A stretch of DNA of 64,000 nucleotides from Microbacterium galbinum. Its GTDB lineage: Bacteria > Actinomycetota > Actinomycetes > Actinomycetales > Microbacteriaceae. Below are positions 8,169 through 16,506 of this stretch, one piece after another. The notes below the pieces were generated by a model. The model was not told the DNA's origin. It saw only the letters and a program-made list of their open reading frames with translations, and did not search any database. How positions within the stretch are numbered: the stretch's first letter is position 1; each line of letters starts with the position of its first letter. The DNA lies in the NCBI RefSeq assembly GCF_023101185.1, contig NZ_CP078077.1, positions 959,630 through 1,023,629 on the forward strand, in the 5' to 3' direction. The position numbers and the translations under genes are program-made.

Positions 8169-8657
8169 TCAGCCAGACTCGTCGCCATCGCGTTCGCCCG
8201 GAAGGATGACCTGCGTACGCACACTGAAGCCGAACTGCATCCCGTCGCAACCGTAGAGGAAGAAGTCACCCCAACCGATGCTGCCGAACAGGCCCGAGTC
8301 CGCATAGATACTGAAGGCCCCCTCGGCGGAAGAGATCTGTAGTTCCCCTTCGCTGAGGAACTCCCAGTCGGCCCACCCAGTGAGCGATTCCCCTTCGAAG
8401 TCGATACAGCCAGGTTCTGACTCTCCATCCCAGGCGCCCGAGGGAAAGTCTTCCAACATCGCCGTGCCGTCCTCGTGCACCGTCAGCCGAGCCGACTGAA
8501 ATGGGGTCATGTCGGGAGCGTTCGAAGCCGACCACACGATCGGGAAGACGAACTTACCCTCGAACGGACTCTGCTCGGTGCATCCAGATAGAGCAAGAGT
8601 GGCCGCGACACCGATTCCGATTGCAGCCGCTACTCGTGTTCTCCTTCGAATGCTCAT
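8169..8657 (-). CDS. lipoprotein of unknown function
   Basis: A 162-residue protein with an Arg-rich N-terminus, a hydrophobic core and the lipobox LALSGC, hence probably lipid-anchored outside the membrane. The mature part contains FVFPIVWSASNAPDM, SARLTVHEDGTAMLEDFPSG and a C-terminal FFLYGCDGMQFGF, suggesting a small beta-rich domain. Similar short lipoproteins are common in Microbacteriaceae. Its start overlaps the stop of the membrane protein gene upstream (ATGA), so the two are co-translated. Base composition is less GC-rich than in neighbouring housekeeping genes. Confidence 0.75.
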   Translation of the reverse strand: MSIRRRTRVAAAIGIGVAATLALSGCTEQSPFEGKFVFPIVWSASNAPDMTPFQSARLTVHEDGTAMLEDFPSGAWDGESEPGCIDFEGESLTGWADWEFLSEGELQISSAEGAFSIYADSGLFGSIGWGDFFLYGCDGMQFGFSVRTQVILPGERDGDESG

Positions 8658-9112
8658 TCGAACCTGCCTCTAGACAGGTGATTGACGTTCGACTTCCCCA
8701 GCATGCTGATGAAAAGAAAGATGAACGAGCCGAGCGCGAGGAGTGGGCCGCCGAACCCGAGGATCAGAGTCACCGCGCTCCCCTCCTGCGGACCCGGGAA
8801 GTCGAGCTCGCTATAGACACCACTGAGCCACAGGGCGATGCCGCAGACGCTTCCGAATGCGCCGCAGGTGAGCCACAGGCGGGTCGCCCAGAGCGAAGAC
8901 AGGGTGGCGTGTCCGCGCGTCAGCAGCGCGAGACCGAAGCAGAATGTGCAGCCCAGGATGGCGAAACCCAGGGCGTTGGGCAGAGTCGAAAGGTTGCCGG
9001 GCGGGATCTCATTCCAGCGCGGCGCTCCCCGGAGGAGCATCTCGATACCTACCGGCACCGCGAATCCAGCGATGCCGAGGAGCCACCATCCGGCCATCTG
9101 TCGAAGAGTCAT
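8654..9112 (-). CDS. membrane protein of unknown function
   Basis: A 152-residue protein with four predicted transmembrane helices: about residues 8-25 (WWLLGIAGFAVPVGIEML), 45-62, 72-95 and the C-terminal stretch around LGFGGPLLALGSFIFLFISML. The start at 9112 (MTLRQMAGWW) was chosen because the longer frame adds only an Arg-rich stretch. No family was recognised. It is co-translated with the downstream lipoprotein gene, so both products may act together at the membrane. Confidence 0.65.
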   Translation of the reverse strand: MTLRQMAGWWLLGIAGFAVPVGIEMLLRGAPRWNEIPPGNLSTLPNALGFAILGCTFCFGLALLTRGHATLSSLWATRLWLTCGAFGSVCGIALWLSGVYSELDFPGPQEGSAVTLILGFGGPLLALGSFIFLFISMLGKSNVNHLSRGRFE

Positions 9113-9196
9113 CCTCCGCCTCCGCTCACTTGCTTCTGAGGCATTATCACCGCCGCATCGCCACCGTCGCCGCCTTGCCAATCGTCAGAGGGAACG

Positions 9197-9424
9197 TCAG
9201 ACGATGATGTCGATCAGATTGAACGCGCCCAAACCTATCGCGACGACCCCGACAAAGATGCTCCACCTCGGAGCAGTACGGGGATATACAGACATGTCCG
9301 CAACTGCGCCGCCAAAGAACTTCTCGAGAAGCGAGTGGATCGCGCGATACGCGCGCTTGCGATACGCAATCAAAGCAACGCCAAACAACACCAATATCGT
9401 GCCAACGACAGCATCGAGCATCAT
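9197..9424 (-). CDS. small two-helix membrane protein
   Basis: A 75-residue protein with two hydrophobic segments: an N-terminal LDAVVGTILVLFGVALIAY and a C-terminal WSIFVGVVAIGLGAFNLIDIIV. A basic stretch with KRAYRAIHSLLEKF lies between them, probably on the cytoplasmic side. No known domain. It is the second of four small membrane or lipoprotein genes on this strand, in the lower-GC patch between 8.2 and 10 kb. Confidence 0.6.
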   Translation of the reverse strand: MMLDAVVGTILVLFGVALIAYRKRAYRAIHSLLEKFFGGAVADMSVYPRTAPRWSIFVGVVAIGLGAFNLIDIIV

Positions 9425-9453
9425 CTGTCAAGCTCCTTCAAGCGGGCGCCCTT

Positions 9454-9924
9454 TCACCTGGAATCTCGATAGAACACGACAGTCGTCGTCGAGTCGACGA
9501 AGTCTGGGACTTCGAGGTAGAAGTTAAGTGTGAGCCGACCGTCGCCTTCGATAAACAGGGACGCTGAGGGGCTATATCCGGAACACACTTCCGACGGGAA
9601 GAAAATCGTCATCGACGCTCCACTACCCTCGTGAAGCACCCATCGCCCTTCCAGCGAAACGGTGTCGTCCCACGACACATCGGCGGCTGACTTCGCTTGC
9701 GGGACGCCGCATGCGAGGTTGAGAGGCCATTGCTCCGCGTGGTACGTGCCATCGGCAAGAACGACCAGCTCGAAATCAGCAGGGGCATCTCCGGCTCGCC
9801 AGCTTCCCACCACGTCGGCATCCGTGACTTCAGTAACCGGGTTCGCTTCTGAAGCGCAGCCGGTAAGGCCCACCGTGAGGAGAATCGACAGCGCCCAGGG
9901 CATCGGTTGCACAAGTCTCAGCAT
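9454..9924 (-). CDS. lipoprotein of unknown function
   Basis: A 156-residue protein. From the ATG at 9924 it has a signal peptide with lipobox VGLTGC, so it is probably a membrane-anchored lipoprotein. The mature part contains VVGSWRAGDAPADFELVVLADGTYHAEQWP and later VSLEGRWVLHEGSGASMTIFF. This G-S-W..L..DGT..A pattern recurs in many small actinobacterial lipoproteins and suggests a lipocalin-like beta barrel. Function unknown. The longer frame upstream of 9924 adds a non-signal-like stretch and was not used. Confidence 0.7.
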   Translation of the reverse strand: MLRLVQPMPWALSILLTVGLTGCASEANPVTEVTDADVVGSWRAGDAPADFELVVLADGTYHAEQWPLNLACGVPQAKSAADVSWDDTVSLEGRWVLHEGSGASMTIFFPSEVCSGYSPSASLFIEGDGRLTLNFYLEVPDFVDSTTTVVFYRDSR

Positions 9925-10078
9925 GCCCGAAATATCAGCGGCGCGAGGTTTGAAGCACATACCAGCTTGGAGAACCGTCGCAAACTGGCTGAGCTAGAGA
10001 GCTCCAGTCGTATCCATCGAACCGACCAGGGTACGGAATGAGGAGGGCGTCGACCTGAGAAGTTTCTCGCGCGGGGTG

Positions 10079-10102
10079 CTTCGACAGGCTCAGCAACCCA
10101 GT
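10079..10102 (+). repeat. interspersed repeat, CTTCGACAGGCTCAG family
   Basis: One copy of a roughly 24-bp element (core TTCGACAGGCTCAG, ending ACCCAGT) found about a dozen times in this window, nearly always between genes. Confidence 0.8.
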
Positions 10103-10167
10103 TTGCGTGGCTCGGCAACCGCCGCTGGGTCCCTGACCCTGCCAAAGGAGGACGCCATCCCGAGACG

Positions 10168-10202
<35 letters not shown>

Positions 10203-10214
10203 CATCCGCCGCAC

Positions 10215-10249
10215 GGGGGATGCCGCCGCCCCGCGCCGCGCCCTACGGT
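10215..10249 (+). promoter_or_regulatory. histidine kinase promoter with GGGGGATGCC element
   Basis: GGGGGATGCC at 10215-10224 is followed by 19 nt and the -10-like TACGGT at 10244-10249, then 6 nt to the ATG. The ABC exporter operon has the same arrangement with identical spacing at 13556-13590. The element overlaps the expected -35 position and is a candidate response-regulator site. Confidence 0.55.
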
Positions 10250-10255
10250 GGAGGG

Positions 10256-11545
10256 ATGCCCGCCGAGTTCCAGCGCACACCCACCGCGCGCGAGCGGCGC
10301 AGCGATCTGCTGCTCGCCGCCGTGCTGTTCGTGGGCGCGATCCTCAGCGCCGCGCTCTCGTCGATCTCGCAGATCTACGGCGACGAGCAGGCCGAGCTGT
10401 GGACCGCCCTCGTCTACGCCGTGATCATCACCGCTCCGCTGGCGTTCCGGCGGCGCTACCCGGCCGCGGTCGCGATCGTCGTCTCCGCCGCGTACTTCGC
10501 GGCCGTCACCATCCGGGTGCCGGAGATCTACGTCGGCAACATCGCGATGTTCATCGGCATCTACACGGCGGGCGCCTGGATGAACAACCGCCGTGCGGCG
10601 ATGCTCGTGCGCATCGGCATCATCGTCGGCATGTTCGCGTGGCTGCTGATCACGATGTACCGCGACGCGATCAGCCAGGCCGACGAAGCCGAGGTCATCG
10701 CGGGCGCGATGTCGCCCTACGTCGCCTTCATGATGCTGCAGATCCTGCTCAACCTCCTCTACTTCGGCGGGGCCTATTACTTCGGCGAGCGCTCGTGGAT
10801 CTCGGCATCCGAGCGTTCGGTGCTCGAGCAGCGCACCGCCGAACTCGAGCGCGAGCGCGAGGTGACGGCGGCGCAGGCCGTCGCGCTCGACCGCGTGCGC
10901 ATCGCCCGCGAACTGCACGACGTCGTCGCGCACCACGTGTCGGTCATGGGCGTGCAGGCGGGGGCTGCTCGGCTCGTGATCGACCAGGATGCCGAGAAGG
11001 CGAAGGATCTGCTCGCCGGCGTCGAGGGCTCGGCGCGCGATGCGATCGGCGAGCTGCGCCAGCTGCTCGAGACCCTGCGCGCCCCGGGCGGCGAGAGCTC
11101 CGACCCCGCCTCGACGGTCGGGCTCGACGACATCCGCGAACTGGTCGAAGCGTCGACCGAGGCGGGACTTCCGACGGACTACACCGTGATCGGCGAACCG
11201 GTCGACGTGCCCTCCCTCGTCGCGGTGAACCTCTACCGCATCACCCAGGAGTCGCTCACCAACGCCCGTCGTCACGCCGGCGTCGGCGCCACCGCCGACG
11301 TGCGCGTGCGCTACGACGACGCGGGCGTCGAGGTCGAGGTCGTCAACACCGGCCGCATGGTCGGCCAGTTGCGACCGGGCCTCGGGCAGCTGGGCATGCG
11401 CGAGCGCGCGATCGCCTCCGGCGGCACGATCGAGGTGACACCGCGCCCCCTCGGCGGACTCCGCGTGCGGGCGCGGGTGCCGCTGAAGGTCGCACCCGCC
11501 GCCGCATCTCGCTCGACCGCGAAGGCCGTGAGGAACCCCGAATGA
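10256..11545 (+). CDS. sensor histidine kinase, NarL/DesK class
   Basis: A 429-residue membrane kinase. The first 180 residues contain five to six transmembrane helices, then a short coiled region (LEQRTAELEREREVTAAQ). The HisKA_3 dimerisation box is RIARELHDVVAHHVSVM, with the phosphorylated His at about residue 221. The HATPase_c domain shows NLYRITQESLTNARRHA and GLGQLGMRERAIASGG. The start at 10256 follows the TACGGT hexamer by 6 nt; GGAGG at 10250-10254 is too close to be a normal ribosome site. The response regulator gene overlaps its stop (ATGA). The signal sensed is unknown. Confidence 0.9.
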   Translation: MPAEFQRTPTARERRSDLLLAAVLFVGAILSAALSSISQIYGDEQAELWTALVYAVIITAPLAFRRRYPAAVAIVVSAAYFAAVTIRVPEIYVGNIAMFIGIYTAGAWMNNRRAAMLVRIGIIVGMFAWLLITMYRDAISQADEAEVIAGAMSPYVAFMMLQILLNLLYFGGAYYFGERSWISASERSVLEQRTAELEREREVTAAQAVALDRVRIARELHDVVAHHVSVMGVQAGAARLVIDQDAEKAKDLLAGVEGSARDAIGELRQLLETLRAPGGESSDPASTVGLDDIRELVEASTEAGLPTDYTVIGEPVDVPSLVAVNLYRITQESLTNARRHAGVGATADVRVRYDDAGVEVEVVNTGRMVGQLRPGLGQLGMRERAIASGGTIEVTPRPLGGLRVRARVPLKVAPAAASRSTAKAVRNPE

Positions 11546-12243
11546 CCGCCTCCCCGATCCGCGTGCTCCTCGTCGACGACCACGCGATGCTGCGCGCGGG
11601 ATTCCGCACGATCCTCGGCACCCAGCCCGACATCGAGATCGTGGGCGAGGCCGCGACCGGAGCGGATGCCGTCGCCCAGGCCGCCGCGCTGCACCCCGAC
11701 GTCATCACGATGGACGTGCAGATGCCCGACATGGACGGCATCGAGGCGACCCGCCGCATCGTCGCCGACCCCGACATCACCGCGGCCATCGCGATCGTGA
11801 CCACCTTCGACCGCGACGACTACCTCTACCAGGCGCTGGATGCCGGAGCGAGCGGGTTCCTGCTCAAGAACGCCGGCCCCGAAGACCTCATCGCCGCCGT
11901 GCGCGCGCTGGCCGCGGGCGACGGGATGCTGGCGCCCGAGGTGACCCGTCGCGTGCTCGCCCGATTCGCCGGATCGGCGCCCGCCACGGCGCCGGTCGCG
12001 ATGGCCGAGCCGTCGCCCCCGCGCACCGCCCCCGCGCCCGTCGCGCTGGCCGAGCCGTTCACCGAGCGGGAGGCCGAGGTGCTGTCCCTCCTCGCCGATG
12101 CCCGCAGCAACGCCGAGATCGCCGCCGCCCTCTTCATCGGCGAGGCGACCGTGAAGACCCACGTCTCGCGCATCCTGCAGAAGCTCGGAGCCCGGGATCG
12201 CGTGCAGGCCGTGGTGCTCGCGCACCGCCTCGGGCTCGCCTGA
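11542..12243 (+). CDS. response regulator, NarL/LuxR family
   Basis: A 233-residue transcription factor paired with the kinase just upstream. The receiver domain (residues about 6-122) has VDDHAML, the phospho-acceptor Asp58 in VITMDVQMPDMDG, and the conserved Lys in FLLKNAGPEDL. After a Pro/Ala-rich linker the LuxR-type HTH is TEREAEVLSLLADARSNAEIAAAL followed by GEATVKTHVSRILQKL. Its likely targets, judged from the shared GGGGGATGCC element, are its own operon and the ABC exporter operon at 13.6 kb. Confidence 0.92.
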   Translation: MTASPIRVLLVDDHAMLRAGFRTILGTQPDIEIVGEAATGADAVAQAAALHPDVITMDVQMPDMDGIEATRRIVADPDITAAIAIVTTFDRDDYLYQALDAGASGFLLKNAGPEDLIAAVRALAAGDGMLAPEVTRRVLARFAGSAPATAPVAMAEPSPPRTAPAPVALAEPFTEREAEVLSLLADARSNAEIAAALFIGEATVKTHVSRILQKLGARDRVQAVVLAHRLGLA

Positions 12244-12284
12244 ACCGCATCCTCCTGACGACGGCGCGTGTCGGCGTCGGGCGA

Positions 12285-12290
12285 TAGCCT
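12285..12290 (+). promoter_or_regulatory. -10 hexamer TAGCCT for the BenE gene
   Basis: TAGCCT ends 7 nt before the ATG at 12298, and no Shine-Dalgarno sequence is seen. It fits the leaderless pattern. Confidence 0.5.
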
Positions 12291-12297
12291 CGGATCC

Positions 12298-13509
12298 ATG
12301 TCCGCCGAAGCGTCCGCCGCATCCGCCGCGCCCCCTGCCCCGCTCTCGCGCCCGATCCTCGCGGGCATCGTCACGGCGCTCGTCGGCTTCACCAGCTCGT
12401 TCGCGGTCGTGCTCACCGGGCTCTCGGCGGTGGGAGCATCCGCCGCCCAGGCCGCCAGCGGCCTGCTCGCCGCCAGCCTCACCATGGGACTCGCGTGCAT
12501 CGTGCTCGCCTGGCGCTATCGGATGCCGATCACCGTCGCGTGGTCGACGCCCGGCGCCGCCCTGCTCGCCGCGACCGGCACCACCGCCGGCGCCATCGAG
12601 GGCGGCTGGCCCGCCGCCGTCGGCGCGTTCCTCGTCACGGCGGCGCTCATCCTGCTCACCGCGCTGTGGCCGGCCCTCGGCGGATTCATCGCCCGCATCC
12701 CGGCGTCGATCGCGCAGGCGATGCTCGCGGGCGTGCTGCTGCCACTCTGCCTCGCCCCGATCACCGGGATCGTCGAGAACCCCTGGGGTGTGGTGCCGGT
12801 CGTGGTGACCTGGCTGATCGTCGCCCGGCTCGCGCCGCGCTGGGCGGTTCCGGTCGCGTTCCTCGCCGCGGCGGTGGTCGTGGCCGTCGAGCTCGTGCGT
12901 CAGGGCACGGCGATCGATCCGGGCATCCTGCTCCCCCGCGTCGAACTCACCGCCCCCACCTTCACCGTCGGCGCGATCGTGGGCCTGGCGCTGCCCCTCT
13001 TCATCGTCACGATGGCGTCGCAGAACGTTCCGGGCGTCGCGATCATGCGCAGCTTCGGCTACGAGGTGCCGTGGCGACCGGCGATGCTCGTCACCGGACT
13101 CGGCACGGCGATCGGCGCTCCCGCGGGCGGGCACGCGATCAACCTCGCCGCGATCAGCGCCGCCCTCGCCGCCTCTCCCGACGCAGACCCCGACCCGAAG
13201 CGCCGCTGGGTCGCCGGCGTCTCGACCGGGGCCTCGTATCTCGTGCTCGGCGCCGCGTCCGCCGCGTTCGCGGCCCTCGTCCTGCTCGCGCCCGCCGCCG
13301 TCATCCCCGCCGTCGCGGGGCTCGCCCTCTTCGCGGCCTTCGGCTCGGCCGTGCAGCAGGCCATCGACGATCCGGGCGAGCGGCTGCCGGCCGTGGTCAC
13401 CTTCCTCGTCGCGGCATCCGGCATCTCCGTGCTCGGCGTCAGCGCCGCGTTCTGGGCGCTGGTGGCCGGACTCGTCGTGCGCACGGTTCTGCACAGCGCG
13501 CGGCGGTAG
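12298..13509 (+). CDS. BenE family benzoate/H+ symporter
   Basis: A 403-residue membrane transporter with about twelve hydrophobic segments. The N-terminal LAGIVTALVGFTSSFAVVLTGL, MPITVAWSTPGAALLA and FIVTMASQNVPGVAIMRSFGY with a following APAGGHAINLAAISAA match the BenE family, which imports benzoate with protons. No benzoate-degrading genes are nearby, so the real substrate may be another aromatic acid or a purine-like compound. The gene lies between the two-component system and the ABC exporter; a separate -10 element precedes it. Confidence 0.85.
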   Translation: MSAEASAASAAPPAPLSRPILAGIVTALVGFTSSFAVVLTGLSAVGASAAQAASGLLAASLTMGLACIVLAWRYRMPITVAWSTPGAALLAATGTTAGAIEGGWPAAVGAFLVTAALILLTALWPALGGFIARIPASIAQAMLAGVLLPLCLAPITGIVENPWGVVPVVVTWLIVARLAPRWAVPVAFLAAAVVVAVELVRQGTAIDPGILLPRVELTAPTFTVGAIVGLALPLFIVTMASQNVPGVAIMRSFGYEVPWRPAMLVTGLGTAIGAPAGGHAINLAAISAALAASPDADPDPKRRWVAGVSTGASYLVLGAASAAFAALVLLAPAAVIPAVAGLALFAAFGSAVQQAIDDPGERLPAVVTFLVAASGISVLGVSAAFWALVAGLVVRTVLHSARR

Positions 13510-13555
13510 CGCAGCCCGATCATCCGCGCGGTGGATGCCCGACAATCCCCCACAG

Positions 13556-13590
13556 GGGGGATGCCGTCGCATCCGCCCCGTCCCTAACGT
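13556..13590 (+). promoter_or_regulatory. ABC exporter promoter with GGGGGATGCC element
   Basis: GGGGGATGCC at 13556-13565, 19 nt, then TAACGT at 13585-13590 and 6 nt to the ATG. Sequence and spacing match the promoter of the histidine kinase gene, which suggests that one regulator controls both. Confidence 0.55.
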
Positions 13591-13596
13591 GGAGGC

Positions 13597-14493
13597 ATGA
13601 CCTCAGGAAAGCTCGAACTCCACGGCATCACCAAGAGCTACGGCTCGCGGCGCGTGCTCGACGACGTCTCGTTCGACGTCGCCCCAGGCCGCCTCACCGG
13701 CTTCGTGGGCGGCAACGGTGCGGGCAAGACCACGACCATGCGCATCGTGCTCGGACTCCTCTCGTCGGACTCCGGCACCGTCACCCTCGACGGCACGGCC
13801 GTCACCGGCGACGACCGCCGCAACTTCGGGTACATGCCCGAGGAGCGCGGGCTCTACCCCAAGATGAAGGTGCTCGAGCAGATCGTCTACCTCGCCCGGC
13901 TGCACGGATTCAGCAAGACGGATGCCGCCGCCCGCGCCACCGCGATCCTCACCGACCTCGGCCTCGGCGAGCGCCTGAACGACACGATCGAGTCGCTGTC
14001 GCTCGGAAACCAGCAGCGCGCGCAGATCGCCGCGGCCCTCGTGCACGACCCGAAGGTGCTCATCCTCGACGAGCCGTTCTCGGGTCTCGACCCGCTCGCC
14101 GTCGACGTCGTCGCCTCGACGCTGCAGGCCACCGCCGCCCAGGGCGCATCCATCCTGTTCTCCTCGCACCAGCTCGACGTCGTCGAGCGCCTCTGCGACG
14201 ACCTCGTCATCCTCGCCGGAGGCACGATCCGCGCCGCCGGCTCTCGCGACGGGCTCCGCGCCCAGCACGCCGGCAGCCGCTACGAGCTGGTCTCGGCGGG
14301 CGACGCCGGCTGGCTGCGCACCGAACCGGGCGTCACCGTCGTCGACTTCGAGGGCGGGTACGCCCTGTTCGACACCGACGGAGCGGAGACCGCGCAGCGC
14401 GTGCTGCGCACCGCCGTCGCCCACGGCGACGTCGCGAGCTTCGCCCCCAAGCATCCGTCCCTCGCCCAGATCTTCAAGGAGGTCATCCAGTGA
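13597..14493 (+). CDS. ABC transporter ATP-binding protein, NatA-like
   Basis: A 298-residue cytoplasmic ATPase of an exporter. Walker A is GGNGAGKTTTMRIVLGL, the signature is the variant SLGNQQRAQIAAAL, Walker B is KVLILDEPFSGLDPLAV, and the switch His lies in ILFSSHQLDVVERL. The C-terminal extension of about 80 residues fits the NatA/CcmA-like drug or sodium exporter class. It is coupled to the permease gene, whose GTG overlaps its stop. The promoter element suggests control by the two-component system upstream. Confidence 0.9.
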   Translation: MTSGKLELHGITKSYGSRRVLDDVSFDVAPGRLTGFVGGNGAGKTTTMRIVLGLLSSDSGTVTLDGTAVTGDDRRNFGYMPEERGLYPKMKVLEQIVYLARLHGFSKTDAAARATAILTDLGLGERLNDTIESLSLGNQQRAQIAAALVHDPKVLILDEPFSGLDPLAVDVVASTLQATAAQGASILFSSHQLDVVERLCDDLVILAGGTIRAAGSRDGLRAQHAGSRYELVSAGDAGWLRTEPGVTVVDFEGGYALFDTDGAETAQRVLRTAVAHGDVASFAPKHPSLAQIFKEVIQ

Positions 14494-15599
14494 CCACGTC
14501 GACTCCCGGGGGAGGCTCCCCCATCCGCAGCTCCAGCGGGATCTGGCTCGTCGCCGAGCGCGAGATCGGTTCGAAGCTGCGCAGCAAGGCGTTCGTCATC
14601 TCGACCGTCATCCTCATGCTCATCGCCCTCGCCGGCGTGCTGATCGGCGGGTTCGCCAGCAACAACAGCGGCACCGACAAGACCCCGGTCGCCGCGACCT
14701 CCGAGACGGCATCCGCGGTGTCGGCACTGCCCGACGTCGAGGTGACCGAGGTCGCCGACGACGAGGCCGCCGAGCAGCTCGTGCGCGAGGAGAAGGTCGA
14801 CGCGGCGGTCGTCTCGAGCGGCGGCCCCACCGGGTACACCGTCATCGCGCTGAAGGACGCCCCGAGCTCGCTCGTCAGCGGCCTCTCGCAGACGCCCGAG
14901 GTGCAGATCCTCGAACCTGCGACCACCAACCCCCTGCTGCGGTACTTCATCGCGCTCGCCTTCGGCATCGTCTTCCTCATGGCGGCGTCGACCTTCGGCG
15001 GCACGATCGCGCAGAGCGTCGTCGAAGAGAAGCAGACCCGCGTGGTCGAGCTGCTGCTGTCGGCGATCCCCGCCCGCACCCTCCTCGCCGGGAAGGTCAT
15101 CGGCAACACGATCCTCGCGATGGCGCAGATCGTCGCCCTCGCCGCGATCGCCACCGTCGGACTCATCGTCACCGGGCAGAGGGACGTGCTGACGCTGCTC
15201 GGCGGCCCGATCCTGTGGTTCGCGGTGTTCTTCCTCTTCGGCTTCGTGCTGCTGGCCTCGCTGTTCGCCGCGGCCGCCTCGATGGTGTCGCGCCAGGAGG
15301 ACATCGGTGCCACCACGACCCCGATCACGATGCTCATCATGGCGCCGTACATCCTCGTCATCGTCTTCAACGACAACGCGCTGGTGCTGACGATCATGTC
15401 GTACGTGCCGTTCTCGGCCCCGGTCGGGATGCCGATGCGCCTGTTCGTCGGCGAGGCGCAGTGGTGGGAGCCGATCCTGTCGCTGGCGATCCTGCTGGTG
15501 AGCTGCATCGCCGCGATCGCGATCGGCGCGAAGATCTACGAGAACTCGCTGCTGCGCATGGGCTCGCGGGTCAAGCTCACCGAGGCGCTGCGCGGCTGA
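14490..15599 (+). CDS. ABC transporter permease, NatB-like
   Basis: A 369-residue membrane protein of the ABC-2 type. One helix near residues 35-55 is followed by an extracytoplasmic domain of about 110 residues. Then come five or more helices including YFIALAFGIVFLMAASTFGG and the conserved VVEEKQTRVVELLLSAIPARTLLAGKVIG. The GTG start overlaps the ATPase stop and has a strong AAGGAGG at 14476-14482. With its ATPase it should form an exporter for sodium, a drug or a peptide; the cargo is not evident. A strong terminator follows at 15613. Confidence 0.9.
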   Translation: MTTSTPGGGSPIRSSSGIWLVAEREIGSKLRSKAFVISTVILMLIALAGVLIGGFASNNSGTDKTPVAATSETASAVSALPDVEVTEVADDEAAEQLVREEKVDAAVVSSGGPTGYTVIALKDAPSSLVSGLSQTPEVQILEPATTNPLLRYFIALAFGIVFLMAASTFGGTIAQSVVEEKQTRVVELLLSAIPARTLLAGKVIGNTILAMAQIVALAAIATVGLIVTGQRDVLTLLGGPILWFAVFFLFGFVLLASLFAAAASMVSRQEDIGATTTPITMLIMAPYILVIVFNDNALVLTIMSYVPFSAPVGMPMRLFVGEAQWWEPILSLAILLVSCIAAIAIGAKIYENSLLRMGSRVKLTEALRG

Positions 15600-15612
15600 G
15601 GCGCGCTGGGCG

Positions 15613-15650
15613 AGAGGGACGGATGCCGGGGCAACGGCATCCGTCCCTCT
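15613..15650 (+). terminator. intrinsic terminator after the ABC exporter operon
   Basis: A perfect 15-bp stem (15613-15627 with 15636-15650, arm AGAGGGACGGATGCC) with an 8-nt loop, followed by a short T stretch. Confidence 0.85.
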
Positions 15651-15767
15651 TTCGCGTCACACGACGAAACCCGCACATCCACAGGAATATCCATGCGGGC
15701 ACATGCGTTCAGACACGCGTAGGCGGACGACGGAGTCCGATCGGCACCCCGTCTGAAAGGCACAACC

Positions 15768-16355
15768 GTGAGCACTCCCACCCTCGTCCGCACCGCACCC
15801 ACCGAGCACCCCGTCCTCGAGGTGCTCGCCGAGCGCTGGAGCCCCCGCGCCTTCGACGCCGAGAACGCGATCGACGAGGCCAAGCTGGCCGCCTCCCTCG
15901 AAGCCGCCCGCTGGACACCCTCGGCCAACAACTCGCAGCCGTGGCGCTTCATCGTCGCCCGTCGCGGAACGGCTCTGCACGCACAGGTCGTCGACGCACT
16001 CGTCGGCTTCAACCAGGCTTGGGCCGTGAACGCCGCCGTCCTCGTCGTCGCCGTCGCCGAGACCGCCACCGAAGACGGCACGCCGATCACCCACGCCCTC
16101 TACGACCTCGGTCAGGCCGTCGCCCACTTCTCGGTGCAGGCTCACCACGAGGGACTCCTCGTGCACCAGATGAGCGGATTCGACCCGGAGGCCGTGCGCG
16201 AGTTCGCCGACCTCGAGCCCCGTTTCTCGGCCGTCACGGTCTTCGCCGTCGGCGAGTTCGGCGACGTGACCGCCCTCCCCGAGGTGCTGCAGCAGCGCGA
16301 GACCGCACCGCGCGTGCGCCGCCCGATCGCCGAGACGGTCATCCTCAGCGCCTGA
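15768..16355 (+). CDS. nitroreductase family protein
   Basis: A 195-residue FMN-dependent oxidoreductase. The N-terminal LAERWSPRAFD, the FMN-phosphate contact ARWTPSANNSQPWRFIV and the later LYDLGQAVAHFSVQAHHEGLLVHQMSGFD are characteristic. Such enzymes reduce nitro groups, quinones or flavin analogues using NAD(P)H. The GTG start has GAAAGG 7 nt upstream. The gene stands alone between two strong hairpin terminators. Substrate and regulation are unknown. Confidence 0.9.
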   Translation: MSTPTLVRTAPTEHPVLEVLAERWSPRAFDAENAIDEAKLAASLEAARWTPSANNSQPWRFIVARRGTALHAQVVDALVGFNQAWAVNAAVLVVAVAETATEDGTPITHALYDLGQAVAHFSVQAHHEGLLVHQMSGFDPEAVREFADLEPRFSAVTVFAVGEFGDVTALPEVLQQRETAPRVRRPIAETVILSA

Positions 16356-16392
16356 TCCCACCCCTCCGTTCCGGCATCCGCTCGGAATCCTT

Positions 16393-16455
16393 CGCTCCCG
16401 CCGCACTTCCTGTCGGTCTGACCCGGTCATTCCGACAGGAAGTGCGGCGGGAGCG
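16393..16455 (+). terminator. intrinsic terminator after the nitroreductase gene
   Basis: A perfect 24-bp inverted repeat (16393-16416 with 16432-16455) around a 15-nt loop, followed by TTCTGTTT. It is one of the longest stems in the window. Confidence 0.85.
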
Positions 16456-16493
16456 TTCTGTTTCGTAAGGGGTGCAGCGCGACGGCCGCGACC

Positions 16494-16499
16494 TACAAT
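16494..16499 (+). promoter_or_regulatory. -10 hexamer TACAAT for the APC permease gene
   Basis: TACAAT ends 7 nt before the ATG at 16507, with no ribosome binding site between them. It is a good match to the -10 consensus and to the leaderless pattern. Confidence 0.6.
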
Positions 16500-16506
16500 C
16501 GTCGGC

